NCBI GenBank assembly: GCA_001599815.1
Contig: BCIA01000001.1
Span: 7,314,641 to 7,378,640, forward strand
DNA from: Furcasterigmium furcatum
Taxonomy: Eukaryota > Ascomycota > Sordariomycetes > Glomerellales > Plectosphaerellaceae
Direction of reading: 5' to 3'
DNA length: 64,000 bases
Below the pieces are notes generated by a model, which had not been told where the DNA came from, ran no database searches, and saw only the letters and a program-made list of their open reading frames with translations. Of this stretch, positions 22,676-33,033 are shown one piece after another; within the stretch, counting starts at the first letter, position 1, and each line of letters opens with the position of its first letter. A program made the translations under genes and the position numbers.

Positions 22676-23519
22676 ATGTTGGGACGAAACTATCGATCGA
22701 TCTGAACGGTAGATCGGCATTCAAGGAACACGACTACACACAAACACACACACACACACGGCAACTTCGGATGGTTGCCAGCCTTTTGCTTGGGAATTTT
22801 TGGTACCGGGGAACAAATATCTTGACAGAGACACACGTGCGGAATCGTGTCTCACATTGCACAGCACAGCACAGTACAGCATGGCATGGCATGGCGTCGC
22901 GGCTTGATCAGCGCCGACGTTTCCTTTCTTCGTGCGGACACTAGAGGAAGGACCCCCCGATATGAGGGACAGTGAAGGCGTTACGGATGACTGCGGTTGT
23001 ACAATAGGTACAGAGCCGGTTGCAGCACACCGGGGCGTGCAATGAGCAGCCCCTTTTCTTTTTGGTCGTCTGCGTACCAGGCGAGGATGGGTCTTTCTGA
23101 CAATACCTCTGATCAGACCAGTAGGGTCTCAATTGACTTTTTTTGGCCTCAAGATGCTGTTGATTTCCGCCGGTGCTGCCCATGGCTATCAGCCAGCTTG
23201 CACAACCAAGAGAGATAGACATGGCTCCAAAGGCGCCATCTTGAATCATCTGCCATTACGGAGGTATTAAGGGCAAACATAGAAGCTGTTGTATATGTAA
23301 GATCTGCCAACAGACAAGTTGGAAAAGGAAGTTCTAGTAAAGGCTGCCTGCCGTGTGATATCTGTCAAGCGACCCCCGAATCAAACGCCGACAACTCCAA
23401 GCCATGCTACAAGCCAAAGAATGATTAGAGTCACCCCCCCGAGGCCATTCCTTCGAGGCCACGGCCGGCGGGGTCCATCTTCCATGTGCATCGCCATACA
23501 CGTGCGCCCCGGCCCCGGC
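22676..23519. other. convergent 3' region of SAL1 and SYN8
   Basis: An 844-bp region between two convergent genes. It contains a (CA)n microsatellite near 22740-22759 and a short imperfect array of CAGCA and ATGGC units at about 22860-22896. No gene recognised. Confidence 0.55.
22739..22759. repeat. (CA)n microsatellite
   Basis: A run of about ten CA/AC dinucleotides in the 3' region of SAL1, slightly interrupted at the left end (ACACAAACACA). Confidence 0.8.
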
Positions 23520-24409
23520 TCACTTCAGCACGGCAATCAGCAGGACCAGGATGATGATCAGCGCGATGATGGCCACCATCTGCTTGCTCTCGCCGGCGGT
23601 CCTCGCGACTCTGCCCAGCGACCTGCTCGCGCGGTCGAGCCTGCTCTGCTGCCTGTCGGTCGCGGCGTCGACGTCGTCGAGCATGGCGACGTGGCTGTCG
23701 AGCTCGTCGCCGATCTGCATGCTCAGCTCCCTCTGGCGGCCGATGCTCTGGCCCAGGCGGTCGAGGTGCTCGTCCTGGTCCTGCAGGATCTGGGAGTGGT
23801 AGTCGTGGATCTGCTGGTTGTCCATGCCCTGCGCCTGGTCGCGGTAGCCGGCCGAGTCGTTGGAGGGGTCGTCACGGTATGGCCCGAAGAGCTCCTCGGC
23901 GGCCGGGTCGGCGGGCGGGAGGGGCGAGTCGGAGAAGCGCACGGTCTTGGGGCCGGCGGAGGAGGAGGACGGGGAGCGCAGGTTGGGCTTGCGCGCCGGG
24001 GTCGACTGGGCGTGGGCGAAGTCGGGGGACAGGGCCGGGTCGTTGGGGTGGGTGAGGGTCTCGTTGGTGCTCGCGGAGGAGAAGCCGTGGAACTGCGAGG
24101 TCAGGTCCGAGTACTGCTTCTCAAGGCTCGGGAGGGCGTCTGCGATGGCTTGGGCACCGCTGACTATCGGTTAGCACATGGCAGGCGAAGGACACGTCGC
24201 AGCCAGACGAACCTCTGGTTACCGGCTTCGTTCAACCGCTGCTCCTCCTCCTTCAACGCCGCCAATCCGTCGCGGAACTGGTCCAGCGACCTCGAAAGAT
24301 GCCCATCCTGCGAGTCGCTTTCGAGGTCCAGAGTCTGCGCACGCTGCCTCTCGAGGAGGGAGAGCTTGATGTGGTCGGCAAGGAGGAACAGCTGGTTGGG
24401 TTTTGACAT
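23520..24409 (-). CDS. SYN8: Qc-SNARE, Syn8/syntaxin-8-like
   Basis: Exons on minus: 24409-24213 and 24159-23520 (53-nt intron with a GCTAAC branch point), 278 aa. An N-terminal helical domain (DHIKLSLLERQRAQTL, LDQFRDGLAALKEEEQRL) is followed by a Ser/Pro-rich linker. The SNARE motif (about residues 190-255) contains GQSIGRQRELSMQIGDELD, whose Gln marks the central layer, and the protein ends in a tail anchor MVAIIALIIILVLLIAVLK. Known role: vesicle fusion at endosome/late Golgi membranes together with other Q- and R-SNAREs. The tail-anchored layout and Qc-type motif fit Syn8 better than Tlg1, but the split between these is not certain. Confidence 0.88.
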
Positions 24410-24823
24410 GTTGATGGATTCTTCAAGTCACCGCGAGGCTTGGTGGGAGAGTATGTAGTACCCGGCGAAGTCTGAGGGAGGCTCGGAGGAGCGGTGGTCG
24501 AAAGTAAGCCTGCTTGGGGGATCGATCGGACGTGCGTGTTGAGACGAGACGAGGAGTCGGGATATGATGTCGAGGGTTCATGCGGCCAGGATGGAGCGAG
24601 ACGGCGCCGCCGGGTGGGTTACGTGGGCCTGGCACTTTCCGCTTGCAGGGGTTCGGTCCACGCCGCCCCGCAATGTACAACATCCACGCTTGGCTTTTGA
24701 ATCGGTCGTCGGTACCTATGACATGCAGTATCATTCTTTTGATGCTATTTCGACTCGACAGCCCTTATCATGCCTTCGTCATGAAGGCCATTCGCATCCC
24801 GCAAGTCTTACAAACAAGTGTCG
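24410..24823. other. intergenic between SYN8 promoter and AMA1 3' end
   Basis: A 414-bp tandem spacer. No gene seen; it must hold the SYN8 promoter and the AMA1 3' untranslated region. Confidence 0.5.
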
Positions 24824-27266
24824 TCAGCGAATGACGTCCCCCTCCTTGTGAATCCCCTCGAGACTCTCGAGAACATCGCTGCCGGCAAGCATGCCCAGTC
24901 CTCCCACCGCAGACCGCCCGTTGGACCGCCACACCTCGTGAAATTTGATACTGTCGTCGCTCGCTGCGACCACGATACCGCCATCTCGCGCATAGGCACG
25001 CTGTCCTTTGCCTTTGGGCCGTACCGGACATGGGACCGCGCACAAGGCACGTGGTCCGCCTTCCCAGCGTATGGCTCCAACTTGCTCGCACGTCGGCCAT
25101 TCGAAGACCGCAATCCGAAAGGGGTGCTCTGGCTGCGCATAACCAAAGGTCGCAACAATCTCCCGTCGTGTGCTCGACTAGATGAGCGAGGTAACCTGCG
25201 CGGCAACATCGATCGTGGCCAGCGGCGTCCCCGTCCTTGTGTGGAAGAAGTGGATGCCCTTGTCGTTTGAACCACCGCCTGTTGCGAGCAGGCCATCTTG
25301 CCAGGGGCAGAATGCGATGGCTTTGACAGCCGCACCATGAAGCTATCGGTGCTTGGCCATGCTTTCGTCGATCTGCCGCACGCTTCTGGGAGACGTGCGC
25401 ACCGTTCGAACAGTGACTCCGTCGTCACCGACCTGGTAAGTTTCGGACTGGTAAACGGCATCGTATGTGGGAGCAGCACTTGTTTCGGGGCTGCTGCTGC
25501 GACGGCGTTCGACAGTCAACGTCGATGAGGCATGGGGCCGCTTGCTCTGTAAGACCCTTTCCGTCTCGAAAAGGCAGCAAAGGTTGTCATCGGCACCTGT
25601 TGCAAAGTGTTGCCCGTTTGGTGACCATACCAACGCACAGATCTGGGCTGTATGCGCCGTGATATTGGCGATCAAGGTCATCGTACCAGGCCAAGAGTCC
25701 CTCGTCACCTCCCATGCATCCGGCCACTCGACAATGTAGTAAAACACATTACCTTGCTGGTTTCCGATGAGCAAATCCTCCGTATCAACCTCTCTGGGCG
25801 GGAGCGTCGGGTGCTTTGAGAGCCGCGGAGTGCACGTCGGCCTCTAGCTGACACAGTTGATGGGAAAGTTTTGCTCAATCTCGAAACGATGATCTCCCTC
25901 GACGGAGGTGAGGCCAATGCGCCCATTCGACCGGCTGAACGCCAATATAGACTTTTTGCCGTTTCCCGAGGAAAAGGAGACCGATGTGACCCATGATCCG
26001 GAACCGCTGTCGTGGAGAAGCTGGACGCCTCCCCCCTCTGACCATTTCCAGAGCTGACTGCTCAGTCCCACAGCCAATATGTCGAGGTCCGCAGAGTAGG
26101 CTAGGACTGAGCAATAGTAATCATCGCGCATGCCCGGGCCGTCCAGAACTCGGAAAGGCACAGCTGGAAGCTCTCGGTCGGCACAAGGTTGTCGCTCTAA
26201 GCCCAAGGATCAGTAATTTGCAACATCGGTGAACCAGCCATTCGTGTGACAACGGTACCTTGAATTAAATCGCAATTCACCCATTCCGTGCCGTTCCATT
26301 CAGTCTTCCCCATCCGGGGTGACTGGACCCTGGTTCGCTTGGAACGAGCGGCAGTCACGGAGGGACTCTCATCCAGTCCAAGGACTCTCGCTGCTTGATT
26401 TATCTTGAGGGCAGTAGCAAGTCTGCCCTCATGCTTCTCGTAATCCTCTAAAGAGGATGGCTTCACAGGGAGGAATCTACCAGAGTACAAACGGGCATTG
26501 GTGCCGCTCCGAATGCGTCGTCCGTGGCCATCGTCAATGGCAGTTGTCGAAGGTGCCAGGCCGCCGACGGCCCATACAGTGCCGCGGCTTACCTGTCTCT
26601 CGTCGGAATATTGAGAGCCTGCCGAGAAGCTTCCCAGAGAAATGCCGACTTCGTCTCCATTAGCTGATGGACTCTGGGAGGGAAAGGGGGATGCCCACCG
26701 ATGGATCCCGAAGCGGTCGGTCGGAGGGCCGAGGATGTCGGTGTCGCCACTCTAGCTCGAGGTCTAAAAGCATCCGAGGCACCCTGGTCGCTCCTGAGAA
26801 GCCTCTTAGGGGACGTCAGCTCGGACACGGGCTTGGTGGTTCGGTACTTGTGGTGCGTTGGAGTGGCGTGATCCCGGCCTGGAACGAATCGATCTGGACA
26901 CTTCAGGGACTGTCGGGCCCGGGATCTTTTGCCGTTAAGCTGCCATGGAATGTTCTGATCATACGATTGAGAACGAAATGATGAAGGTATCAAATTACAC
27001 GAGCTGGACAAAGGAGTGTGTGGTGGTGGTGAAGGAGTGACATGCGACTTGTCTTCGTCCGAGTCCCTGTTCTCCGCGGAGCCGGAGCCGTCACATACGA
27101 AATCGTAGCATCTGGCGCTCCCGGGGATCTCGATGAAAGGGTCGTCGCAGTCATCTGACAGGCTTGTTGGGGACGAACATTCAGACGAAAAGTACCCAGA
27201 ATCAGTCGGACTGCCGAGGGGGCAATGGAGGCCGGCGAAGACGCGGAGACGGCGAAGATGCGTCAT
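24824..27266 (-). CDS. AMA1: meiotic APC/C activator AMA1 (Cdc20/Fizzy WD40), with three in-frame TAG codons and one frame break
   Basis: Two exons on minus: 27266-26259 and 26196-24824 (62-nt intron, GTACCG...CTTAG). The N-terminus has a C-box, CPDRFVPGR, the APC/C-binding element. The middle has VSRGTVWAVGG and SGTNARLYSGRF. The WD40 part starts PFRVLDGPGMRDDYYC and LAVGLSSQLWKW, and the protein ends in GDVIR, so the Ile-Arg tail is intact. Three TAG codons (25846-25844, 25345-25343, 25180-25178) interrupt the second exon, but the frame and family similarity run on through each. Exon 1 changes frame at a C5 run (26686-26690); one added C connects the two halves. Read with these allowances the product is 793 aa, with the TAGs at codons 454, 621 and 676; unedited it would stop after 453 aa. 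Known role: meiosis/spore-stage activation of the anaphase-promoting complex. A pseudogene is the main alternative. Confidence 0.9.
25178..25180 (-). other. in-frame TAG 3 in AMA1 (expected Trp)
   Basis: Reads AAQVTSLI-TAG-SSTRREIVATFGY. Cdc20 and Cdh1 proteins have a highly conserved Trp here (SQVCxLxWS). A 4-bp stem GCTC/GAGC (or CTCG/CGAG) encloses the TAG in its loop. Confidence 0.85.
25343..25345 (-). other. in-frame TAG 2 in AMA1
   Basis: Reads ESMAKHR-TAG-LHGAAVKAIAFCPW. A perfect 5-bp stem GCACC/GGTGC encloses the TAG; inside it GA/TC can pair and leave a TAGCT loop. The residue at this site is less uniformly conserved across the Cdc20 family than the other two. Confidence 0.8.
25844..25846 (-). 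other. in-frame TAG 1 in AMA1 (expected Trp)
   Basis: Reads INCVS-TAG-RPTCTPRLS. The WD40 pattern of Cdc20-family proteins has a Trp here (SWRP/SWSP). The flanks can fold as 5'-GUC A GC / UAGAG / GC C GAC-3', placing the A in a five-base loop. The same frame is open for 166 further codons. Confidence 0.85.
26686..26690 (-). other. putative 1-nt deletion (C-run) in AMA1 exon 1
   Basis: The upstream frame (SALRPTASGSIGGHPPF) and the downstream frame (SAGSQYSDERQVSRGTVW) both look like AMA1 and meet at a run of five Cs. A sixth C would join them with no loss. Confidence 0.6.
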
Positions 27267-27978
27267 GTTTCTCGTCGGGCAACAGACTCAAAGGGCCTAC
27301 ATCGAGACTTGGGCTTCTCGACGGGGCCTTCAGTCGAAAGATGTTGTGTGGCGGATGTACTAAGCAAAGACGATGAATATAGGGGAAGAAGCGAGAGGGG
27401 CAGACGCGGACAGAGAGCGCGGATATAGGTAGGAGTTGAGGGAAGATGGAGGAAGGTCGGACAGATGTGACATGCCGAGATGACTGGCAAATTATTAGGT
27501 AGGTTCTATGATGCATGTAAATCATCTGAAACGGATCTCGGGTGCTCCTTCATGTTCGTGGACTTGGGAATGGGCAAGTTGAGCAGGAGCCAACGATGTC
27601 GGGACAGTCCAAATACCTTCTACCTACTAACCCAACAGGGGGAGGTGGAACATGAGACCGAAGAACTGATGAGTCAGGAAACTCCCCATAGGTACACTTT
27701 ACTTGAATCATTGTGCCTTCCCTCCCAAATCCCAACGATGAGGTCGTGGTGTTGCATCTCCACTGACATCGCATCCTCGGTGAGCATCGGTGAGCCGGAC
27801 AGTGGCGTCCACAACGGCGTGGGGAATCCCTGTCAGCTCCAACCAGCAGCTCTCGTTCGGAAGCTTCCAAGGTTCACCTCACGACCCCCAACACCCACCC
27901 GAACAGACACCCCTGCGCTGCGACGCAACCACCATTCCTCGGACGCTTTCCGGTCTTCCAACCTCACATTTTCATGCA
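27267..27978. promoter_or_regulatory. divergent promoter, AMA1 / BET4
   Basis: A 712-bp spacer between divergent start codons. The open frame from 27480 that runs into BET4 has no BET4-like sequence before exon 2, so it is not taken as coding. No TATA box stands out. Confidence 0.5.
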
Positions 27979-29388
27979 ATGGCCAGCGTAAGCCTCCCAA
28001 CCCACTGAGTCTCTTGGGAACTCCTCGCGCAGAATGCATCTCTCCTCCCGCTAGACATGCCCCTGACACTCGCCAGCACAACGTCGCCCGAACTCCCCGC
28101 GCCCCTCGCACGCCCGCACAGCGCCAAGCAGAGCAGGAAAAGATCGCATCCTACCGCACCATCGACACCCGTCTCCTCGACCTGAACGCCGCCGCCACCT
28201 CCTTCGCCGACCCGGACACCCTCGCCCTGACCGCCGACGTCCTCGTCCGCAACCCCGAACACTACACGGCATGGAACGCCCGCAGGCGCTGCCTAACCTG
28301 TGGCTCATTGTCAAGACCCTCGCCTGGGCCCTCGCAGTCGGCGCCGCCTCAGAGATCTTCAGCACCCTCCACAGCGTCAACGTCTTCCGCCGCCTTGTCG
28401 GCGTCATCCTCGGCCACGACCCCGCCAGGCCCCAAGTCCCCAGCACAGGGAGCGAGTGGGAGGAGTGGTACAACAGCTGAGGAGGGCCCGGGAACGGCAT
28501 CAGATGCGGAAAAGGAGCGCCAGGCCCGGGCCCTCGAGACCCTCAAGTCCGAGCTCATGTTCACGTTGCCGCTGATCAAGGCCCACCCCAAGTGCTACTG
28601 GATCTGGAACTACCGGCTCTGGCTGCTGCAGCAGGCCATCGTCGTGCTGCCGTTACCGGTCGCTCGTCGCGTGTGGGAGGAGGAGCTTGGCCTTGTCGCC
28701 ATGATGCTCAACAAGGATCAGCGCAACTTCCACGCCTGGGGCTACCGTCGCCATGTTGTCGGTAAGCTGGAGGGCCCCGAGCTGGCCGGGAGCAGCATGG
28801 CCGAGGACGAGTTCGCCTACACGAGGCGCATGATAGAGATGGGGCTGTCGAATTTCTCGGCCTGGCACCATCGGAGCAAGATCATCCCGAGGATCTTGGC
28901 CGAGAGGGGAGCGGACGACGCGGCGAGAAAGACCTTCCTGGAGAGCGGTATGTCGCATTGAATTCACCCTTGAAACCTACCCGGCATCATCTAACCTGCG
29001 CGAAGAATTTGAACTGGTCCGAAGGGCCCTGGATGTCGGCTTCGAGGACCAGTCTTGCTGGTACTACCACCAATACCTCGTCTCCAACATGACCCAGCCC
29101 AACACCGCGGCAACCATCGCCCCGAACCTCGAGGTCGATATCAAAGTCGATCTGCTGCGCCGTGAGGTCGACAACACGAAGGAGTTGCTCGAGGATGGCG
29201 ACATGAGCATCAAGCTCGCATTCGAGGCGCTCATCGATTATTCGCTGGACATTGCTCGCCTCCAGGGCCGCGAGACGACAACAGAGGAGAAGGACGAACT
29301 TCGAGGCTGGCTTACGAAACTCAGACAGCTGGACCCCATGAGAAAAGGGAGGTGGGACGATTTCGAACGACAACACCAGCTAGCTTGA
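27979..29388 (+). CDS. BET4: Rab geranylgeranyltransferase (type II) alpha subunit
   Basis: Exons 27979-27987 (nine bases, encoding Met-Ala-Ser), 28077-28947 and 29006-29388, giving 420 aa. The first intron (GTAAGC...CGCCAG) joins MAS to HNVARTPRAP, matching the usual MASHGVAR start of fungal orthologues. Prenyltransferase-alpha repeats are evident: NPEHYTAWNARRR, KCYWIWNYRLWLL, NFHAWGYRRHVVG, NFSAWHHRSKI and QSCWYYHQYLV. A low-complexity Ser/Pro/Ala insertion of roughly 60 residues sits after the first repeat, common in filamentous fungi. Role: with Bet2 and the Rab escort protein, attaches geranylgeranyl groups to Rab GTPases in the cytosol. Confidence 0.94.
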
Positions 29389-29537
29389 TTGATATGGCGA
29401 GGAGGAGACCATTTAGCTCACATAGCATATTCATTGGCATTTCAAGGACGGCTACAGCAAGCGAAGATTTATTTGTACTACGGTCAATGCTACACCCTAT
29501 TTTTCAAGGCAATGGCCATTTCCCGTGAATATCCAGC

Positions 29538-31318
29538 TTAGTTGCTGCAGTTCTGCCTGACCTTGCTGGCGTTCTCGCCGGCAAGGCCGTCAAAGTACGC
29601 AAGCAGCGTCTCGACGGGGAGCATGTCGATCTTGCCGAGCGTGGGGCTCGACGACTTGAAGACCTGTCCGTTGAAGAGCACGCGGATGTACCAGCCGCTC
29701 TCGCTGACGGAGGTGCCGGAGGCGGCAGGGGCCGAGGTGGTAGCGGTGCCGGTGGGCTCGACGACGCAAGAGCAGGCGGAGCTGACGCGCTCGCGGTCGC
29801 CGTTGCAGTTGGCGATCCAGGTGGGCAGGGGCTCCTCGGCGGCGGGGGCGGCGGTGAAGCCGGGGCAGAAGGCGCTGGCGGAGGCGGACTGGCGGACCAT
29901 CTGGCGCAGGCAGTTGTCGCGGCTGCAGCCGGGGGTCTGGGTGGGCTGGGGGGCGGCGGTGGTGGAGGGGGAGGCGGGCTTCTTCTGGTAGAGCTCGAAG
30001 ACGACCTCGGCGCCCATACCGGGCCAGACCATGACGTCGACCTGGAGGAGGGACAGGAGGCGGGAGACGGAGCCGTCGTGGGCGACGTTGTGGAAGTAGA
30101 CGGTGTCGGACTCACCGGCGACGACGGCGCGCAGGTGGGCGGCGAGCTCGGAGATCCAGACGCCGTAGGAGGCGGCGCTGGCGGTCAGGGAGTCGCGCGA
30201 GTCGCGGTAGATCTGGGAGTACTCCCAGTGGCCGATGCGGTAGACGGTGTCGGTGAGCTCCTGGGTGATGCAGTTCGAGGGGTCCTGCTTGCCGTCGACG
30301 AGCTTGCAGGGCAGGGGCTTGTCGTGGCACTGGCGGGCGGACAGGTTGTCGTAGTAGGGGTCGAAGGAGGCGTGGAAGCCGCCGTGGTTCGAGGGCACGC
30401 CCGAGATGCCGTCGAGGACCTTGTAGAGGTCGCCGGCGGCGCGGAGGTGGTTGGCCCAGTCGGGGTTGTTGTTGGACTTGATCGAGTTGAAGAGGGAGGA
30501 GCTGCGGGAGCATCCATACTGGGGCTCGAGGGAGTCGATGCCGGAAGCCTGGATGGACAGGCCAGTGGAGGCGGAGGAGCCGTACATGCCCTTGATCAGG
30601 AGGCCGGCGACCTGGGAGGTGATCTGGTTGTTGGTGACGCGGTACTGGACCTTGGACGCCCAGTTGGCATCGTCCTTGCCGGGGAGGAGGCCGAGGAGGT
30701 CGTGGTAGACCCCGAAGAGGTCCTCGCCGTGGACGTACGAGTCGTCAAGACCCTCGGAGGTGATCTGAGGGAACTGGCAGGTGCCGATCCAGCCCGAGGG
30801 GACGAAGGGGTTGACGGGGGAGATGTAGACCTTCCAGTAGGTCCTGGCGGAAGACTCGCCGCCCTGGAGGCGCTCGCCGTAGTAGAAGAGGCCCTGCTCA
30901 TCGCAGTTCCACTGGTACGGCTCAACGGGGAAGGCGTTGGACGAGTAGGGGGTGCGCTTGTGATGGCGGTGGACCTGATGGTGTAAGTCATTATTCCTTG
31001 GCAGGGGGCTGCGGAGAGATGCAAACTTACCAGCTCGACGTACTTGAGCTCGTACTCGTCCGAGGCCTTGACGTACTCCTTGGCACGAACGTGGGGCATG
31101 TTGCACCAGTTGTAGGTGCCGTACTTCTCATCCGGGGTCTCGGAGGAGTCGTAGATGTATCCCCACTTGCCCTCACCGTTGAGGATCTCGGTGAAGTTGG
31201 CGTTGTTGTGGGACTTGGAAGGGGCGTGCCAGCTCACATCGACGGACTGGGCCGTGACGGCGGAGCCGACGAGGGCCAGAGAGGCGAGCAGAGGCGTAGT
31301 CTTGGACCAGAAAGCCAT
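29538..31318 (-). CDS. secreted histidine-acid-phosphatase-superfamily protein, 574 aa
   Basis: Exons on minus: 31318-31031 and 30974-29538 (56-nt intron). The ATG at 31318 has a strong Kozak context (GCCATGG) and begins a signal peptide, AFWSKTTPLLASLALVGSAVTAQS; an upstream in-frame ATG (31438) would add 40 residues including another hydrophobic stretch. The catalytic motif RHHKRTP (99-105, His100) corresponds to RHGxRxP, and the distal His-Asp is HNVAHD (His395, Asp396). Several Cys residues and a Ser/Thr/Ala/Pro-rich segment suggest an extracellular glycoprotein. Phosphomonoesterase or phytase-type activity is likely; the substrate is not clear, and the Gly-to-His change within the motif is characteristic of a divergent subgroup. 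Confidence 0.85.
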
Positions 31319-33033
31319 GGCGACGTCTTGGAGGGCTATGAGGCCGACGAGGAGGATACTCAAGATGAGAACGAGCTTGGTCACCCACGGAGAACCAGAG
31401 ACGAGTCGGCCTCTCGGGGGAGAGCGAGAGGGAGGCATGCCATTCTTATAGCTGGAGGCCGAGGAGGGTCTCGAGTCCCGACTGAAAGGTTCTCGAGATT
31501 GGCTTCAGCACGTGGTGACCGGGAACAGTCCTCGACGACGCGGATGAGGTGGGATGGCTGGACAGCAGCCGATAATTAGATAGCGCGCTGCAGGTGAGCG
31601 CAGGCTGCCTTGACGAAGCGGGGATCTTGAACTTTGGACTTTTGACAGGACGTGGAAACCGGCATCGAGGGAGCTTGCTGGAGCTCCTCATGGTGGACAG
31701 GGCGAGGTTCGCTCGCATGCCAGTGCATTGGAGCCCCGGCCGTTGTTGCGCTGCGGGCGGGTCTTACGGGTCCGGTGCTAGTCGCAAGCGCCACGTTCCC
31801 AGAGGAAACATCCCGACTGGCGGCCAAGTCAGGGGTTGGACAGGGATCGTCGGTAGGTATCCCAGAACCCCTCCAGAGCCAACCTGGAAACACGAGTCCT
31901 AGTATGTACAAGTACACCGAGCGAAAAGGTCCAGTAGACAGACACTGGTGGTGGTGAAGGCCTTTTCCCTCTTGCTGCCCGCAAGGTACAAGTATAGGTT
32001 CTATCCTAAAATGGGGTGACCTACTGCGCAGTATCTACAAAAGTACCCATGCCCCTTGCTTACATCGAAAGGACGAGCAGTGAATGGCCACTCCGAGCAC
32101 ACATGGTGAGTTCATACCAGCTTCACAAGCTCTGAGCCCTCGGCTTACCAGGCAACCAGGCCATCCTTGCTGTGTCCGGCTGCTCGGGACGGCGTTTCTG
32201 CATAGAAGCTTTCTTCAAGTGGCGCCTCCCAATGGAGATCCGCTGAGATCCGCTTTGCTGAGAGATCTAATAAATGCACCAGTCCCAAAGATACGGAGTT
32301 CTGTCGATGTCCGGCATGACTGTTCGCCACGTGCCCGGCTCTGCAGCCGAAATACTGCCCGGCATCGAAATGAATAATATGACGCTCGTATAAGCCCAGT
32401 GGCGACCCAGGCTGTGGTTTGGGGCGCAAAACTCGGTGAACTTTGTTGGTCACAGGGCCTTGCGTCACTCATCGTGGAGGAATATTGTCAAATACCATTT
32501 ATTTCTGCACAGGTTCGGGAAAATGTGCGCCGAGATGCGTGCCCGAGGACTCCGGCAGATGCAGCAGACGAACAGACGAGATGCAATGAATCCCGCAGCC
32601 TCCGCAGAGGCACAGTGAACACCGAGACGGATTTGAGTTGATACTGGACTGACAGGCGGCTTCGGCACGTGTAAGCCCTCACGGGAGCCTGCTCGCATAG
32701 ACTACTCCACTGCATTGCCTCCAAAGACAGAAAAAAACACGACGGGCAGAATATTGCGAAGGGGAGTCCAAGCGTGCATTGTGGAAATCAACTAAGACAA
32801 ATCCCACGGGAGCCGATTCCAGTTGCCAACATCATGATCATGCCCATCATGTGGAGCCTGTCCTGCTGCCGTTCACTCGCACGACCTCGACCTCATAAAT
32901 CCTCGTCCCCTCCAGCTAATCCCAAACCGAAACGTGAACCTTGAACTGATAGTGCATACGAAGAGACCGATAACGCCATAGCAGACTCGTGGAGCCAGCG
33001 AAAGTGCTTGCTGCATAGTAGGTGAGAGCTCGC
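31319..33033. other. 1.7-kb intergenic region, no gene seen
   Basis: It lies between the phosphatase promoter and the ATG8 3' end. Open frames are all short and overlapping. A short direct repeat GAGATCCGCT x2 occurs near 32236-32257. I recognise no RNA gene or mobile element. Confidence 0.5.

Noticed and set aside
25784..25855. Introns removing AMA1 TAG 1 (GTCAGC donor, 39 or 63 nt)
   Set aside because: The donor is poor, the acceptors are weak, and conserved WD40 residues around the TAG would be lost; similar ad hoc introns would be needed at three places.
24824..26196. RIP or neutral decay as the explanation for the AMA1 stops
   Set aside because: TGG-to-TAG is a RIP-compatible change, but RIP would also be expected to create TAA/TAG at the many intact CAA/CAG codons and widespread missense changes. 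Only TAG appears, and flanking residues are fully conserved. Kept as the main alternative, not fully excluded.
30078..30986. 302-codon plus-strand frame opposite the acid phosphatase
   Set aside because: Val/Gly/Glu-only composition of an antisense frame.
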